A stretch of 64,000 bases of DNA. It comes from Candidatus Latescibacterota bacterium (GTDB taxonomy: Bacteria > Krumholzibacteriota > Krumholzibacteriia > LZORAL124-64-63). The notes under the pieces are model-generated. The model was given only the letters and a program-made list of their open reading frames with translations, made no database searches and was not told the DNA's origin. Positions 1-10,430 of this stretch are shown here, one piece after another; positions within the stretch are counted from its first letter, which is position 1, and every line of letters starts with the position of its first letter. The DNA lies in contig JAUSBL010000002.1 of assembly GCA_030658975.1 (NCBI GenBank), forward strand, positions 1 to 64,000, given 5' to 3'. The position numbers and the translations under genes were made by a program.

Positions 1-117
1 AACCCCGCCCCGCCCCTCCGGCAACGCCTACGGGCGCGGACAAATCCCGCTCCGGGACCTATATTGACGGCATTCAGCAGTTGCAGCGCGGTCACCTCAG
101 GTCAGGATGGTGTTCCC

Positions 118-576
118 ATGCCGACGATCCGCCATCTGCTCTTCGCGGGTTTGCTCGCGGTCCTGTTCGTCCCCGCTGTCGTGGCAGCCGACGAAGCTGC
201 GGTCGACGTCGCGACGCTGGAGGCCGAACTGCGCGCGGCCGAGACGGCCTTCGCCAAGTCGATGGCCGACCGCGACCTCGCGGCGTTCACCTCGTTCCTG
301 GCCGAGGACGCGGTCTTCTTCGGGGGGCGCGGGATCCTGCGCGGGCGCGAAGCCGTGGCCGCCGGCTGGGCGCGCTTCTTCGAGGGGGACACAGCACCCT
401 TCGCCTGGGCGCCCCAGGATGTGGCGGTGCTCGCGTCCGGACAACTGGGCCTCTCGAGCGGCCCCGTCACCGCACCTGACGGCTCGCCGTCCGGCTTCTT
501 CACCTCGACCTGGCGACGCACGGCCGACGGCCGCTGGGAGATCATCCTGGACCGCGGCTGCCCGCCCTGCGAGTAG
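118..576 (+). CDS. Secreted SnoaL/DUF4440-like (NTF2-fold) protein
   Basis: ORF MPTIRHLLFAGLLAVLFVPAVVAADE... with signal peptide; DRDLAAFTSFLAEDAVFFGGRGILRGREAVAAGW...FTSTWRRTADGRWEIILDRG is typical of DUF4440 proteins. Confidence 0.75.
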   Translation: MPTIRHLLFAGLLAVLFVPAVVAADEAAVDVATLEAELRAAETAFAKSMADRDLAAFTSFLAEDAVFFGGRGILRGREAVAAGWARFFEGDTAPFAWAPQDVAVLASGQLGLSSGPVTAPDGSPSGFFTSTWRRTADGRWEIILDRGCPPCE

Positions 577-595
577 CCGCCCAGCCGAATCGGTG

Positions 596-620
596 GCGGC
601 CGGGAGATCTTCCCGGCCGC
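596..620. terminator. Hairpin between convergent genes
   Basis: gcggccggga-gatct-tcccggccgc, 10-bp perfect stem between the 576(+) and 624(-) stops; no clear T tract. Confidence 0.5.
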
Positions 621-623
621 GGA

Positions 624-1862
624 TCACTTCTTCTTCTCGGTCCCCTTGCCCGTCGCCGCGTCGTGCAGCTTGACCTCGACGCGGTCCCCGGCGTCCAGGC
701 CGGCGTAGTATTCCTTCAGGATCGCCAGCACCTCGGGGCGCGAGAACTCGGGCGGGATCTCGCCGCCCTCGCTGAGGCCCTTGCGCAGGGCGGTGCCGGA
801 GAGGAACAGGCGGTCTTCCTTGCCGTGAGGGCAGGTGCGCATGGAGATCATGCCGCCGCACTTGTAGCACCAGAAGGTCCAGTCGATGGGCAGCATCTCG
901 ATCTCGAGCGAGCCAGCGGGGATCTCCGACCAGATGTTCTGGGCGTCGAAGGGGCCGTAGTAGTTGCCGACGCCGGCGTGGTCGCGGCCGATGATCATGT
1001 GGGTGCAGCCGAAGTTCTGGCGGAACAGGCCGTGCAGCAGGCCCTCGCGCGGCCCGGCGTAGCGCATGTCCAGCGGGTAGCCGCCCTGCAGGACGCTCTC
1101 CTTCAGGAAGTACCCGTCGACCAGCGCGTCGATGCACTTCGCGCGCACGTCGGCGGGGATGTCGCCCGGCTTCAGGTTGCCCACCAGCTGGTGGATGAAG
1201 ACGCCGTCGTTGATCTCCAGCGCGATCTTGGCCAAATACTCGTGGCTGCGGTGCATGGGGTTGCGCAGCTGCAGCGCGGCGATCGTCTTCCAGCCGCGCT
1301 CGGCGAAGATGCGGCGGCTCTCCTCGGGGCGCATGTAGAGGCCGGGGAACTCGGCCGGGAACGTGCTCTCGCTCAGCACCTTCACCGGGCCGCCGAGGTT
1401 CACGTCCTTCTGCTCCATGACCATCTTGACGCCCGGGTGCTCGGCATCGACGGTGCGGAAGACGCGCTCGCACTCGAAGGCGCGGTCGATCTCGTACTTC
1501 TCGCGCACCTCCATGGTGGCGAGGATCTCGCCCGTCTCCGGCTCGACCAGCGCGATGCCGTCGCCGCTCTTCAGCGAGCCGGCCGTGGCGCGGTCCACGC
1601 TCAGGGTGATCGGGATCGGCCAGAAGACGCCGCTCTGCAGCTTCATGTCGCGGCAGACGCCCTCCCAGTCGGCCTTGCCCATGAACCCGGTCAGCGGCGT
1701 GAAGCCGCCGATGCCCAGCATGATCAGGTCGCCGGCCTCGCGGCTGCTGATGACGACCTGCGGCAGGCCGGCGGCCCGCTTCAGTTCGGCGTCGCGGGCG
1801 GCGCCTTCCAGGAGCAGAGGCATCAGGCGGTCGCTGCCGTGCGGGCGGATCTGGCTGGACAT
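624..1862 (-). CDS. sat: Sulfate adenylyltransferase (ATP sulfurylase)
   Basis: [19 protein letters not shown] (QxRNP..RxHE), [19 protein letters not shown] (GRDHAG), [29 protein letters not shown] zinc-type motif. Confidence 0.95.
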   Translation of the reverse strand: MSSQIRPHGSDRLMPLLLEGAARDAELKRAAGLPQVVISSREAGDLIMLGIGGFTPLTGFMGKADWEGVCRDMKLQSGVFWPIPITLSVDRATAGSLKSGDGIALVEPETGEILATMEVREKYEIDRAFECERVFRTVDAEHPGVKMVMEQKDVNLGGPVKVLSESTFPAEFPGLYMRPEESRRIFAERGWKTIAALQLRNPMHRSHEYLAKIALEINDGVFIHQLVGNLKPGDIPADVRAKCIDALVDGYFLKESVLQGGYPLDMRYAGPREGLLHGLFRQNFGCTHMIIGRDHAGVGNYYGPFDAQNIWSEIPAGSLEIEMLPIDWTFWCYKCGGMISMRTCPHGKEDRLFLSGTALRKGLSEGGEIPPEFSRPEVLAILKEYYAGLDAGDRVEVKLHDAATGKGTEKKK

Positions 1863-2340
1863 GGTCGGGTTCCCTTCGCGTGGGTGTGCTCGGTGCCGGC
1901 GAAATGTAGCGCGGCGCGGCGGGTTTGTCAGGTCGCAGACGGACGCGGGCGGGCGCGGCGTTCCGGCGGGGCGGCGGCGACGACGAACGGGCCGGCAACC
2001 CCTTGGACCACAAGAGTCTGTCCGCGAGGCCGCCGGCCCCGTTGACGGCGCTCCCCGCCCGGCGCTAGTGTCGTCCCCTCGAGGGCTGCGGAGCCAGACC
2101 AGCCCCGCCCTCGCACCGGCCGCGCGCCCTCGCTCCTCGCTCCCGAGCCTCCGTCTCCGAGACTCTGACTCCTCCCCGCCTGCGACGCGGACACGCGGCG
2201 CTTCCGCGCGTTCCGCACCGGCCGTTGCACACGGGTGGAGTTCGACGCCGGCGGCGCGTCCGAGGGAGGGACGCCCGGCGGCTCTTGCCGGCCGGCGAAG
2301 GTCGCCGGTCGGCCGCGGTCAAGCTGCAAGGGGGTCGAAC

Positions 2341-3144
2341 ATGTACCACAAGCTATGTGCCGTTCTCTGCCTGGTCGCGGCCGCGGTCCTGCTGCCGCCC
2401 GCGACCGCCGCGGCGCAGGGCGGCCTCGAGGTCGCCCTCGTCGAGTGGGAGACGCAGGGCGCCATGGTCGCCTTCCACATCCGGTTCCACAACGCGGGCA
2501 CCCAGACCACCGGAACGGCGACGGGCGAACTCTTCTCGCAGGAGTACGGCGCCTTCCTGCCCGACTTCGGCGTCATCGGCACCTTCGATGTGCCGCCCAT
2601 CCTGCCGGACAGCTTCTTCGACGTGTTCCTGGATGCCCCGCGGGAGGAACTGCCCCCCTCGGCCGCCGAGAACCTGCCCTGGCTCATGCCGACCGGGAAC
2701 AAGGACTACTGCGGGCCCGACGATCACTGGGACGGCAACGTGGACATCATCTGGTTCTTCAACGGCCTCCCCGGCGGCCAGGTCAACGCCCACTTCGGCA
2801 ATCTGCTGGTCTGCCCGGGCTTCGGCCACTCCTACATCCATGTGGTCACGATGTGCCCGGGGTGGGCCGGCTGGTGGTTCGCCGGCGTGTGCGCCGGCTG
2901 GAACGTGGCGCTGGTGAACGAGGACCTGTCGCCGGCGCCCAACCCGGTGCCGCCGGGCTGGAGCGGGCACATCGCCGTGTCGGCCGACGCGACCGTGGCC
3001 TTCGGCGCGGTCTGCTGCTTCGCGCTCAACTTCAACTGCGGCGGCGTCGTGACGCCGGTGAACCTCTGCGCGACGACCTGCGACTGCGGCGCGGTCGCCG
3101 ACGAGCCGACGAGCTGGGGCGCCATCAAGAGCATGTACCGGTGA
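2341..3144 (+). CDS. Secreted protein of unknown function with C-terminal TSWGAIKSMYR tail
   Basis: Signal peptide MYHKLCAVLCLVAAAVLLPPATAAAQG; Cys/Trp-rich body; last residues match tails of six other secreted proteins in the window. Confidence 0.8.
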   Translation: MYHKLCAVLCLVAAAVLLPPATAAAQGGLEVALVEWETQGAMVAFHIRFHNAGTQTTGTATGELFSQEYGAFLPDFGVIGTFDVPPILPDSFFDVFLDAPREELPPSAAENLPWLMPTGNKDYCGPDDHWDGNVDIIWFFNGLPGGQVNAHFGNLLVCPGFGHSYIHVVTMCPGWAGWWFAGVCAGWNVALVNEDLSPAPNPVPPGWSGHIAVSADATVAFGAVCCFALNFNCGGVVTPVNLCATTCDCGAVADEPTSWGAIKSMYR

Positions 3145-3160
3145 GGATCCGGTGACGGAT

Positions 3161-3186
3161 GGGGCGCGGCCGCCGGTCCGCGCCCC
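3161..3186. terminator. Hairpin between convergent genes
   Basis: ggggcgcgg...ccgcgcccc, 9-bp stem between the 3144(+) and 3190(-) stops. Confidence 0.45.
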
Positions 3187-3189
3187 GCT

Positions 3190-4482
3190 TCAGGCGGGCT
3201 TGCCCAGCAGCCGGAACATCTCGCGCTTGTAGGCCTCGACACCGGGCTGGTCGAAGGGGTTCACCCCCAGCAGGCGCCCGCTGACCGCCACGGCCTTCTC
3301 GAAGAAGAAGAGCAGCCCGCCGACGCTCCACTCGTCCAGCGTCGCCAGTTCCATGCCGATGGTCGGCAGCCCCCCCTCGCGGTGGGCGGCGCGCGTGCCG
3401 GCGAAAGCCCGGGCGTTGATGTCGTCCAGGGAGCGGCCCTCGAGGTAACCGAGGCCGTCGCCGCGATCCGCCGAGGCCGGCACGACCAGCGTGGAGTCGG
3501 TCTCGCGTACGGTCAGGAAGGTCTCGAACAGCTCGCGGCGGCCGTCCTGCAGGTACTGGCCGAGGCTGTGCAGGTCGGTCGTGAAGCGGCACGACGCCGG
3601 GAAGATGCCGCGGCCCTGCTTGCCCTCGCTCTCGCCGAAGAGCTGCTTCCACCACTCCTGCAGCGGCCCGAGGTCGCTGTGGAAGGTGCTGAGCACCTCG
3701 GTCGTGAAACCGGCCTCGTAGAGCCGGTGGCGCGCCACGGCGTAGAGGTGGGCGGGGTTGTCGGCGAGCACGGGGTTCTCGCAGGTCGCCGCCATGGCGG
3801 CGGCCCCGTCCAGCAGGCGGCGGACGTCCAGCCCGGCGACCGCCAGCGGCCACAGGCCCACCGGGGTCAGCACCGAGAAGCGACCGCCCACGTCGTCGGG
3901 GATCACATAGGTGTCCCAGCCCTCGGCGTCGGCCAGGGCGCGCAGGGCGCCGCGCGAGGCGTCGGTGATCGCGGTGATGCGGCGGCGCTCGCCCTCGCGG
4001 CCGTAGCGCTCCTGCAGCGCGGCGCGGAACAGGCGGAACGAAACGGCCGGCTCCAGTGTTGTACCGGACTTGGAGATCACGCACAGCCGCACGTCGCGTC
4101 CCTCGATGCGCCGCAGCAGGCGGCGCAGGCCGGCGGCGCACAGGTGCGTGCCGGCGAACAGGATCTCGGGTCCGGACGTGCGGTCGGTCAGGGCATGCAG
4201 GACGGCTTCGGCCCCCAGATAGGAACCGCCGATGCCGATCACCACCACGACGTCGCCGTCGCCCCTGGCCGCCTCGGCGGCGTCCCGCAGACGGTCCAGG
4301 TCGGGGCCGGCCGCGGTGCGCGGCAGGTCGAGCCAACCCAGGAAATCGGCGCCGGGACCCTCGCGGCGGGCCAGTTCCGCGCCGATCGTCCGCACGCGGT
4401 CGCCGCAGGCGTCGATCGCGCCGCGGTCGAGGAAGGGCTCCAGGCCCGTCAGATCGAGGGAAAGGGCGCGGACGTCCGGCAT
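3190..4482 (-). CDS. pgi: Glucose-6-phosphate isomerase
   Basis: VVVIGIGGSYLGAEAVLHAL, VISKSGTTLEPAVSFRLFR, DVGGRFSVLTPVGLWPLA, NPFDQPGVEAYKREMFRLLG; start chosen after GGAGG-like RBS. Confidence 0.95.
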   Translation of the reverse strand: MPDVRALSLDLTGLEPFLDRGAIDACGDRVRTIGAELARREGPGADFLGWLDLPRTAAGPDLDRLRDAAEAARGDGDVVVVIGIGGSYLGAEAVLHALTDRTSGPEILFAGTHLCAAGLRRLLRRIEGRDVRLCVISKSGTTLEPAVSFRLFRAALQERYGREGERRRITAITDASRGALRALADAEGWDTYVIPDDVGGRFSVLTPVGLWPLAVAGLDVRRLLDGAAAMAATCENPVLADNPAHLYAVARHRLYEAGFTTEVLSTFHSDLGPLQEWWKQLFGESEGKQGRGIFPASCRFTTDLHSLGQYLQDGRRELFETFLTVRETDSTLVVPASADRGDGLGYLEGRSLDDINARAFAGTRAAHREGGLPTIGMELATLDEWSVGGLLFFFEKAVAVSGRLLGVNPFDQPGVEAYKREMFRLLGKPA

Positions 4483-4651
4483 CGGTTCCTCCCGGCGGCA
4501 CCCGGCCGGAAACCTGGTCGCGGATTCCCGCAGGTGCGAAAGCTGCATGAGTGTATTAGCATTGCCCCTTGGCGCGTCGGGCGCGGCATCCTGCATTGTG
4601 AGCCAGACAACTCGAGGAGACAACTGGGTTCTTTGCGACCGCAACTCTGAA

Positions 4652-6817
4652 ATGCACACATCGCCCAAGACATACACCGGCCTGATCGCCACCTTGCTGT
4701 GCGTCGCGCTCCTGTCGCCCGTCGCGGGCTTCGCCGCGCCCGCCGCCGAAAAGGCCCTGGACGATCACATCCTGACTGACCAGAGTCCCGACTCCTGGGC
4801 GTACGAAGGCAAGGCGCGGGCCCTGGCCGCCGCCGCCGCCGCCGGCCGGATGACCGAGATGACGCCCGAGCAGGCCGCGATCGACGTCCTGCACTACGTG
4901 CTGTACCTCGGCGTGGACATCGCGCAGGAAACCCTGAACGGTGCCTGCCTCATCACCTTCACGCCGGTCGAGCCCGGCGTCGGCGAACTGGTCCTGGACT
5001 ACGTCGCCGGAATGGGCGTCGGCACCGTCGGCGCGATCGACGGGACGTTCACCCCGCTGGCCTGGGAGCGCGACGGCGACCTGCTGCGCACGCAACTGGC
5101 GACGCCCGTCTCGCCCGGCGACACGCTGACCGTCCTGGTGACGTTCGACGGCGCGCCGCAACCCGACGGGCTCTTCGGCTTCCAGTTCAAGACGCGGCCC
5201 GGCGGCGGGCCGATCGCCGCCAGCCTCAGCGAACCCTGGAGCGCCCGCTCCTGGTGGCCGTGCAAGGACTACCCCCTGGACAAGGCCACCTGCGACATCA
5301 TGCTGACGGTGCCCGCGGGCCTGATCGGCGTCTCCAACGGCGCGCCGCTGGCCGAGCCGCCGCCGCATCCCTACCTGAACGGCGCCGCCGCCGCATCCCC
5401 GCCCGGCTCGCCCCTGCCGGATCGCAACGACGCGACGACCGACCTTTTCTGCTGGCGCGAGGCGCAGCCCATCAGCACCTACCACCTGTCGGTCGCCGTC
5501 AGCGACTACGTCGTGCTGCAGGAGACCTACCGCGGCCTGGACGGCAACCTCCAGCTGACCCATTTCGTCTATCCCGACCTCGTCGAGGAAGCCCTCGTCG
5601 ATTTCGACAACCTCGGCGACATGATGGCCTTCTGCGAGGAGAAGTTCGGAGCCTACCCCTACCCGCACGAGAAGTACGGCATGGCCCTGTTCGAGTGGCA
5701 AGGCGCCATGGAGCACCCCACGGCCACCTCGTACGGCTCGCACTTCGTGCGCGGCGACCACTTCTTCGACACCATCGTCATGCACGAGCTGTCCCACCAG
5801 TGGTTCGGCAACAAGGTCACCTGCGCCGACTGGACCCACATCTGGCTGAACGAGGGTTTCGCGACCTACGTCGAGGGCCTGTGGCGCGAGCACAACTCCG
5901 GCCCGAACGCCCTGAAGTGGTTCATGAAGGCCCGCAGCATCTTCACGTGGTGGGACACCCCCCTGCTGCGGGAAGCCGGCGTCGCGGATCCCTGGTACTA
6001 CTTCGATAATCTGGTCTACCACAAGGGCGCCTGGGTGCTGCACATGTTGCGGCGGGTGCTCGGCGACCAGATGTTCTTCGACTGCCTGCGCGATTACATC
6101 ACGAACCGCGACCACACCCACACGACGGTGTCCACCGCGGACTTCGTCAGCTCGTGCGAGCGCACCAGCCGCCGGCAGCTCGACTGGTTCTTCGACCAGT
6201 GGCTCCTGCGCACCACCCACCCCGAGCTGTCCCTGTCCTGGCTCTACGAGACGGAGCCCGGGCACAACGTGCTGCACATCGACCTGCACCAGACCCAGCC
6301 ACCGGATCCCCTGACCGGCGACGCCCCCTTCATCTTCCCGCTGGACCTGACGCTCGCCACGGCCGCCGGGGACACCCTGGTGACCCTGTGGGTGGACCGG
6401 CGGGTCATGGACTTCCGGCTGCCCGTCAGCGCCGCGGTGACCGCAGTGACGGTCGATCCCAACGGATGGCTGCTGCACTCCGCCGACGTCATCGTCGCGG
6501 TGGGCGACAGCGGCGCGAGTCCGGGCCTGACCCTGCAGCCCCCCTTGCCCAACCCCTTCCACGGCCGCGGCGTCCTGCGCTGGCGGACCGCCACCGAGAG
6601 CAGCGACCGCCTCGAGATCCACGACCTCCGCGGCCGCCTCGTCCACGAGCACAGCCTGCCCCCCGCTCCCGCCGGCGAACGCTCCGCGATCTGGGACGGT
6701 CACGACCGGGACGGGCGCGCCTGCCCGGCCGGCGTCTACTTCGCCACCCTCGTCAGCAGCCCCCGGGACGGGACCGGGGCGGACCGCCGCACCGTCAAGA
6801 TCACCCTCGCCCGTTGA
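4652..6817 (+). CDS. Secreted M1-family aminopeptidase with FlgD-like C-terminal domain
   Basis: GAMEHPTATSYG (GAMEN-like), HELSHQWFGNKVTCADWTHIWLNEGFATY (HExxH-18-E); C-terminus PPLPNPFHGRGVLRW...DLRGRLVHEHSLP...WDGHDRDGRACPAGVYFATL. Confidence 0.95.
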   Translation: MHTSPKTYTGLIATLLCVALLSPVAGFAAPAAEKALDDHILTDQSPDSWAYEGKARALAAAAAAGRMTEMTPEQAAIDVLHYVLYLGVDIAQETLNGACLITFTPVEPGVGELVLDYVAGMGVGTVGAIDGTFTPLAWERDGDLLRTQLATPVSPGDTLTVLVTFDGAPQPDGLFGFQFKTRPGGGPIAASLSEPWSARSWWPCKDYPLDKATCDIMLTVPAGLIGVSNGAPLAEPPPHPYLNGAAAASPPGSPLPDRNDATTDLFCWREAQPISTYHLSVAVSDYVVLQETYRGLDGNLQLTHFVYPDLVEEALVDFDNLGDMMAFCEEKFGAYPYPHEKYGMALFEWQGAMEHPTATSYGSHFVRGDHFFDTIVMHELSHQWFGNKVTCADWTHIWLNEGFATYVEGLWREHNSGPNALKWFMKARSIFTWWDTPLLREAGVADPWYYFDNLVYHKGAWVLHMLRRVLGDQMFFDCLRDYITNRDHTHTTVSTADFVSSCERTSRRQLDWFFDQWLLRTTHPELSLSWLYETEPGHNVLHIDLHQTQPPDPLTGDAPFIFPLDLTLATAAGDTLVTLWVDRRVMDFRLPVSAAVTAVTVDPNGWLLHSADVIVAVGDSGASPGLTLQPPLPNPFHGRGVLRWRTATESSDRLEIHDLRGRLVHEHSLPPAPAGERSAIWDGHDRDGRACPAGVYFATLVSSPRDGTGADRRTVKITLAR

Positions 6818-6891
6818 CATCGCCCGCGCGGGGCGCATCCTTGGGGCTGACCCGCGGCCCCCGGCTCCCATCCCTCGTCGACGGAGACCCC

Positions 6892-8133
6892 GTGCACGAC
6901 AGCCTCCCGACCGACGGCGACCGTACGGTCATCAGCGCCCACTACGCGGAGATCGCCCTGAAGGGCAAGAACCGCCACCTGTTCCTGCTGCGCCTGCGCA
7001 ACAACATGATGGCGCAATTGCGCGGCGAGCCCGTGGTCGCCATCAACCACATCGAGAGCCGCCTGCTGCTGCGCCTGGGCGACCCGGCCGCCGCGCTGCG
7101 CGCCGCCGCGAAGCTGCAGCGGGTGCCCGGCATCCAGAACCTGTCGCTGGCCGCGTCGGTGGCGCGCACCGGCGACGACGAGGCCGACCTGGACCACGCC
7201 GGCGCGATCGCCGCCGCGATGACCCGCCGCGAGGCGGGCGGCGCCCGCACCTTCAAGGTGGACACGCGCCGCTCCGACCGGGCGTTCCCGGTGCCCTCGC
7301 CGCAGATCAGCGCGCGCCTGGGCGCCGCGATCGTCATGGCGACCGCCCTGCCCGTGGACCTCCACGCTCCCGAGTTCACGGTCCACGTGCTGGTGATGAA
7401 GCGGGAGATCCTGATCTTCGCGCAGAAGCTGCCCGGCTGCGGCGGCCTGCCCGTCGGCTCCAGCGGCCGCGTCACGGTCCTGATGTCGGGGGGGATCGAC
7501 TCGCCGGTGGCGGCCTGGATGATGATGCGGCGGGGCTGCCGCCCCGAGTTCGTGCACTTCTACCCGGGGCGCGGCGTCGCCGAGGCCGACTCCGCCAAGA
7601 TCGAGCGCCTGGTCGCCGTCCTGGCCGGCTACGCCCCCCAGCCGCTGGTGCTGCACCTGGTGCCGTCCTACCCGTACGAGGCGCGCGCCGTGGGCGCGGT
7701 CGAGGACGCCTACGACATGGTGCTGTTCCGGCGCTACATGTTCAAGACGGCGGTGCGCTTCGCGCGGCGGGAGAACTGCCAGGCGGTGATCGCCGGCGAC
7801 AGCGTCGGCCAGGTCGCCAGCCAGACCCTGCCCAACCTCGCGGCGATCACCCCGGACATCCGGCTGCCGATCCTGCGGCCGCTGATCGGCATGGACAAGC
7901 TCGAGATCACCGCGCTGAGCCGCCGCATCGGCGTCTACGACATCTCCATCGAGCCGCACCGCGACTGCTGCTCGATCCGCTCGCCGCGGCCGGTGCTCAA
8001 CGCCCGCGCCGTGCACCTGCTGGAGCTGTCGGAACGGATCGGCCTGGACGAGGCGGTGAACGAGGCCCTGCACACCTCGACCAAGCTGCGGATCGGCCCG
8101 CAGGGCCGCGTCGCCGCGGAGCCGGAAGCCTGA
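6892..8133 (+). CDS. thiI: tRNA 4-thiouridine synthase (THUMP + PP-loop, no rhodanese domain)
   Basis: GTG start; YAEIALKGKNRHLF, VTVLMSGGIDSPVAAWMMMRRGCRPEFVHFYPGR, AVIAGDSVGQVASQTLPNLAAI. Confidence 0.93.
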   Translation: MHDSLPTDGDRTVISAHYAEIALKGKNRHLFLLRLRNNMMAQLRGEPVVAINHIESRLLLRLGDPAAALRAAAKLQRVPGIQNLSLAASVARTGDDEADLDHAGAIAAAMTRREAGGARTFKVDTRRSDRAFPVPSPQISARLGAAIVMATALPVDLHAPEFTVHVLVMKREILIFAQKLPGCGGLPVGSSGRVTVLMSGGIDSPVAAWMMMRRGCRPEFVHFYPGRGVAEADSAKIERLVAVLAGYAPQPLVLHLVPSYPYEARAVGAVEDAYDMVLFRRYMFKTAVRFARRENCQAVIAGDSVGQVASQTLPNLAAITPDIRLPILRPLIGMDKLEITALSRRIGVYDISIEPHRDCCSIRSPRPVLNARAVHLLELSERIGLDEAVNEALHTSTKLRIGPQGRVAAEPEA

Positions 8134-8140
8134 TCCCCGC

Positions 8141-8800
8141 TCAGTCCGGCAGCACGCGCCGGATCGTCTCGAGGCTCTTGGTCCACCAGGGTTCGTCCAG
8201 GCTGTCGATCTGCACGCGCCCCCCCGTGGACGTCGAGTGGATGAAATCCCCGTGCCCGATGTAGATCCCCACGTGCGAGATCCGCCCCCGCCCGTTGTTG
8301 AAGCAGAGCAGGTCGCCCACGCGCAGCTCGTCCTTCGCCACGTGATGGGCGTAGCGCGCCTGCTCGACCGACGACCGCGGCAGCTCGACCCCGACCTTCT
8401 TGTAGATGAACCGCGCGAACCCGCTGCAGTCGAACCCCTTGGCCGTCGAGCCCCCGTAACGGTAGGGCGTGCCCAGGTGCTCCATGGCCAGCCGGCAGAC
8501 CTCCAGACCGTCCGCAGTCACGGCCCCGGCCTCCGGCGCCGCCGCCGCCCCGGCCAGGGTGTCGGCCGGCGTCCCCTGCGGCATGCCCGCGGGCGGCCGC
8601 CGCGACCCGCCCTGCGCCCGCTCGCGGCCGGGGCGCGACCGGTCGGGCCGATCGCTCTCGGGCCGGGCCACGGGCTGGTCGCTGAGCGGCGGCAACTGGC
8701 CGCGGCGATGGGGGGCGCAGCCGGGAGCCAGCAGGAGCAGACCTGCCAGCAGGAGCAGGAGGGTGATGGGGGAAGGGCGGTGGGGGGGGCTCTGCAACAT
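8141..8800 (-). CDS. NlpC/P60-family lipoprotein (cell-wall hydrolase)
   Basis: Lipobox LLLLAPGC; GTPYRYGGSTAKGFDCSGFARFIYKKVGVELPRSS...VGDLLCFNNGRGRISHVGIYIGHGDFIHSTS. Confidence 0.92.
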   Translation of the reverse strand: MLQSPPHRPSPITLLLLLAGLLLLAPGCAPHRRGQLPPLSDQPVARPESDRPDRSRPGRERAQGGSRRPPAGMPQGTPADTLAGAAAAPEAGAVTADGLEVCRLAMEHLGTPYRYGGSTAKGFDCSGFARFIYKKVGVELPRSSVEQARYAHHVAKDELRVGDLLCFNNGRGRISHVGIYIGHGDFIHSTSTGGRVQIDSLDEPWWTKSLETIRRVLPD

Positions 8801-8867
8801 GTCGGGCAGTCTACCCTCCCACTCCGCCTCTGTCATCCGGTTGTGCCGTCGAAAATGTGTCTCAGCT

Positions 8868-8914
8868 ATTATGGTTCAAATATATATATATATTTATCTA
8901 TATTTCACCATAAT
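8868..8914. repeat. Inverted repeat in AT-rich island of a divergent intergenic region
   Basis: attatggt ... accataat, perfect 8-bp arms flanking an (AT)n tract, between divergent genes 8141(-) and 9030(+). Confidence 0.6.
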
Positions 8915-9029
8915 ACGGGAGTAATCGCGGCTCTCAAACCCAGAACACAATCTCCGCGGCACAACCCTTGGATGTGGGGGGGGCGGGTGCTAGTTTGGGG
9001 GGCCTTCTCACCATTTCCAAGGATCCCAA

Positions 9030-10424
9030 ATGAACGACCAGCACACCCCGCCCCCCCCCGGCGTCCCCACGCCCGCCGCCCTGAACGTGGGCGACGTTTT
9101 CGAAACCGCCATCGCGAAGCTGGTCACCGGCGGGGCCGGCCTGGGTCGCAGCTCCGACGGGCAGGCCGCTTTCGTGTCCGGCACCGCGGCGGGCGACCGG
9201 GTGCGCGCCCGGGTGACGCGCCGGCGCAAGGGCTTCGTCGAGGCCGAGCTGGTCGAGGTGCTCGTCCCGTCGACCGACCGCGTCGAGCCGCCGCTGGGCG
9301 AACTCGGGTCGCTGTCGGGCTGTGATCTGCAGCACCTGTCGGTGGAGGCCCAGTTGCGGGCCAAGACGGAGATCGTGCGCGACTGCCTGGCCCGGATCGC
9401 CGGGCTCGATCTCGGCGACCGCCTCGAGGGGCCGCTGCCCGCCGGTCCCGCGCTGGGGTACCGCAACAAGGTCCGCCTGTGGCGGACCCCGGCCGGGCCG
9501 TACGGCATGCTCCGCCACGACAGCCACGAGGTCCTGCCGATCGAGCGGCACGGCCTGATGCCGGACGCCTTCAACGACGACATCCTGCCCTTCGTGGTCA
9601 CGTTGCCGCCAGCGGACCAGATCGTGGTGCGCCTGGACCACCAGGACCGCTTCCTGGTGTCGCTGTTCGGCGAGCCGGGCCGCGCGCGGATGCTCAAGGC
9701 GGTGCTCAAGAAGCTGCCCGACGGCGAGGCGCCGCACCCGAAGTGCCTGGGCATCCTCTACAACAACCGGCCCCTGTGGGGCCGCGACCACCTGGTGATC
9801 CAGCTCGCCGACCGCACCTACCGCGTGCACGCCACGAGCTTCTTCCAGACGAACTACCGGGAGACCGAGGCTGCCGTCGCGCTCGTCCGCGGCTGGCTGG
9901 ACGAGGCAGGCGTCACCGCCGCGGCGCCGGGCGCCGCGCTGCTGGACCTCTACGCCGGCGTCGGGCTGTTCAGCCTGGCGCTGGACGACCGTTTCGCGCG
10001 CATCCTGGCCGTCGAGAGCGACGCGGGCGCGGTCCGCGACGCCCGCAACAACGTCAAGCGGGACCGCGCCGCCGCCACCCGCACCGCCGTGATCGACACC
10101 CCGGTCGAGCGGGCCGTCCTGTCCTGGAAGACCGGCGATCCCGCCGACCAGCCCGGCAACCCGGGCGATCCCGCCGGAGCGCTCGACTGGGCCACCACGA
10201 CGGTCGTCGTCGACCCGCCGCGCACCGGTCTGGGCGAGCAGGTGGCGAAGGACCTCGCCGCATTCGGCCCCGCGCGCGTGCTGTACATGAGCTGCGATCC
10301 GGCGACCTTCGCCCGGGACGTCAAGACGCTGGGCGAGGGAGGCTATGCGCTGAAGAGGGCGCGGGTGATCGACATGTTCCCGATGACGGGGCACGTCGAG
10401 GTGCTCGGCGAACTGGCGCGCTGA
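9030..10424 (+). CDS. RlmD/TrmA-family RNA (uracil-C5)-methyltransferase
   Basis: TRAM-like N-terminus, SFFQTNYRETEAAVALV, LLDLYAGVGLFSLAL, VVVDPPRTGLGEQV, LYMSCDPATFARDVK. Confidence 0.93.
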   Translation: MNDQHTPPPPGVPTPAALNVGDVFETAIAKLVTGGAGLGRSSDGQAAFVSGTAAGDRVRARVTRRRKGFVEAELVEVLVPSTDRVEPPLGELGSLSGCDLQHLSVEAQLRAKTEIVRDCLARIAGLDLGDRLEGPLPAGPALGYRNKVRLWRTPAGPYGMLRHDSHEVLPIERHGLMPDAFNDDILPFVVTLPPADQIVVRLDHQDRFLVSLFGEPGRARMLKAVLKKLPDGEAPHPKCLGILYNNRPLWGRDHLVIQLADRTYRVHATSFFQTNYRETEAAVALVRGWLDEAGVTAAAPGAALLDLYAGVGLFSLALDDRFARILAVESDAGAVRDARNNVKRDRAAATRTAVIDTPVERAVLSWKTGDPADQPGNPGDPAGALDWATTTVVVDPPRTGLGEQVAKDLAAFGPARVLYMSCDPATFARDVKTLGEGGYALKRARVIDMFPMTGHVEVLGELAR

Positions 10425-10430
10425 AACGAA

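Noticed and set aside
97-2013. Long antisense ORFs such as 97..2013(-), 663..2045(+), 4556..6871(-), 12706..15789(-), 36002..40633(+), 41287..44394(+), 45730..49146(+), 51970..55299(+), 59692..62235(-)
   Set aside because: They lie opposite well-supported genes and show Arg/Gly/Ala/His-rich low-complexity translations typical of high-GC shadow frames.
8876-8900. (AT)n tract considered as a CRISPR or microsatellite-type repeat array
   Set aside because: Single short dinucleotide run with no spacer-repeat structure; treated as an AT-rich regulatory region instead.
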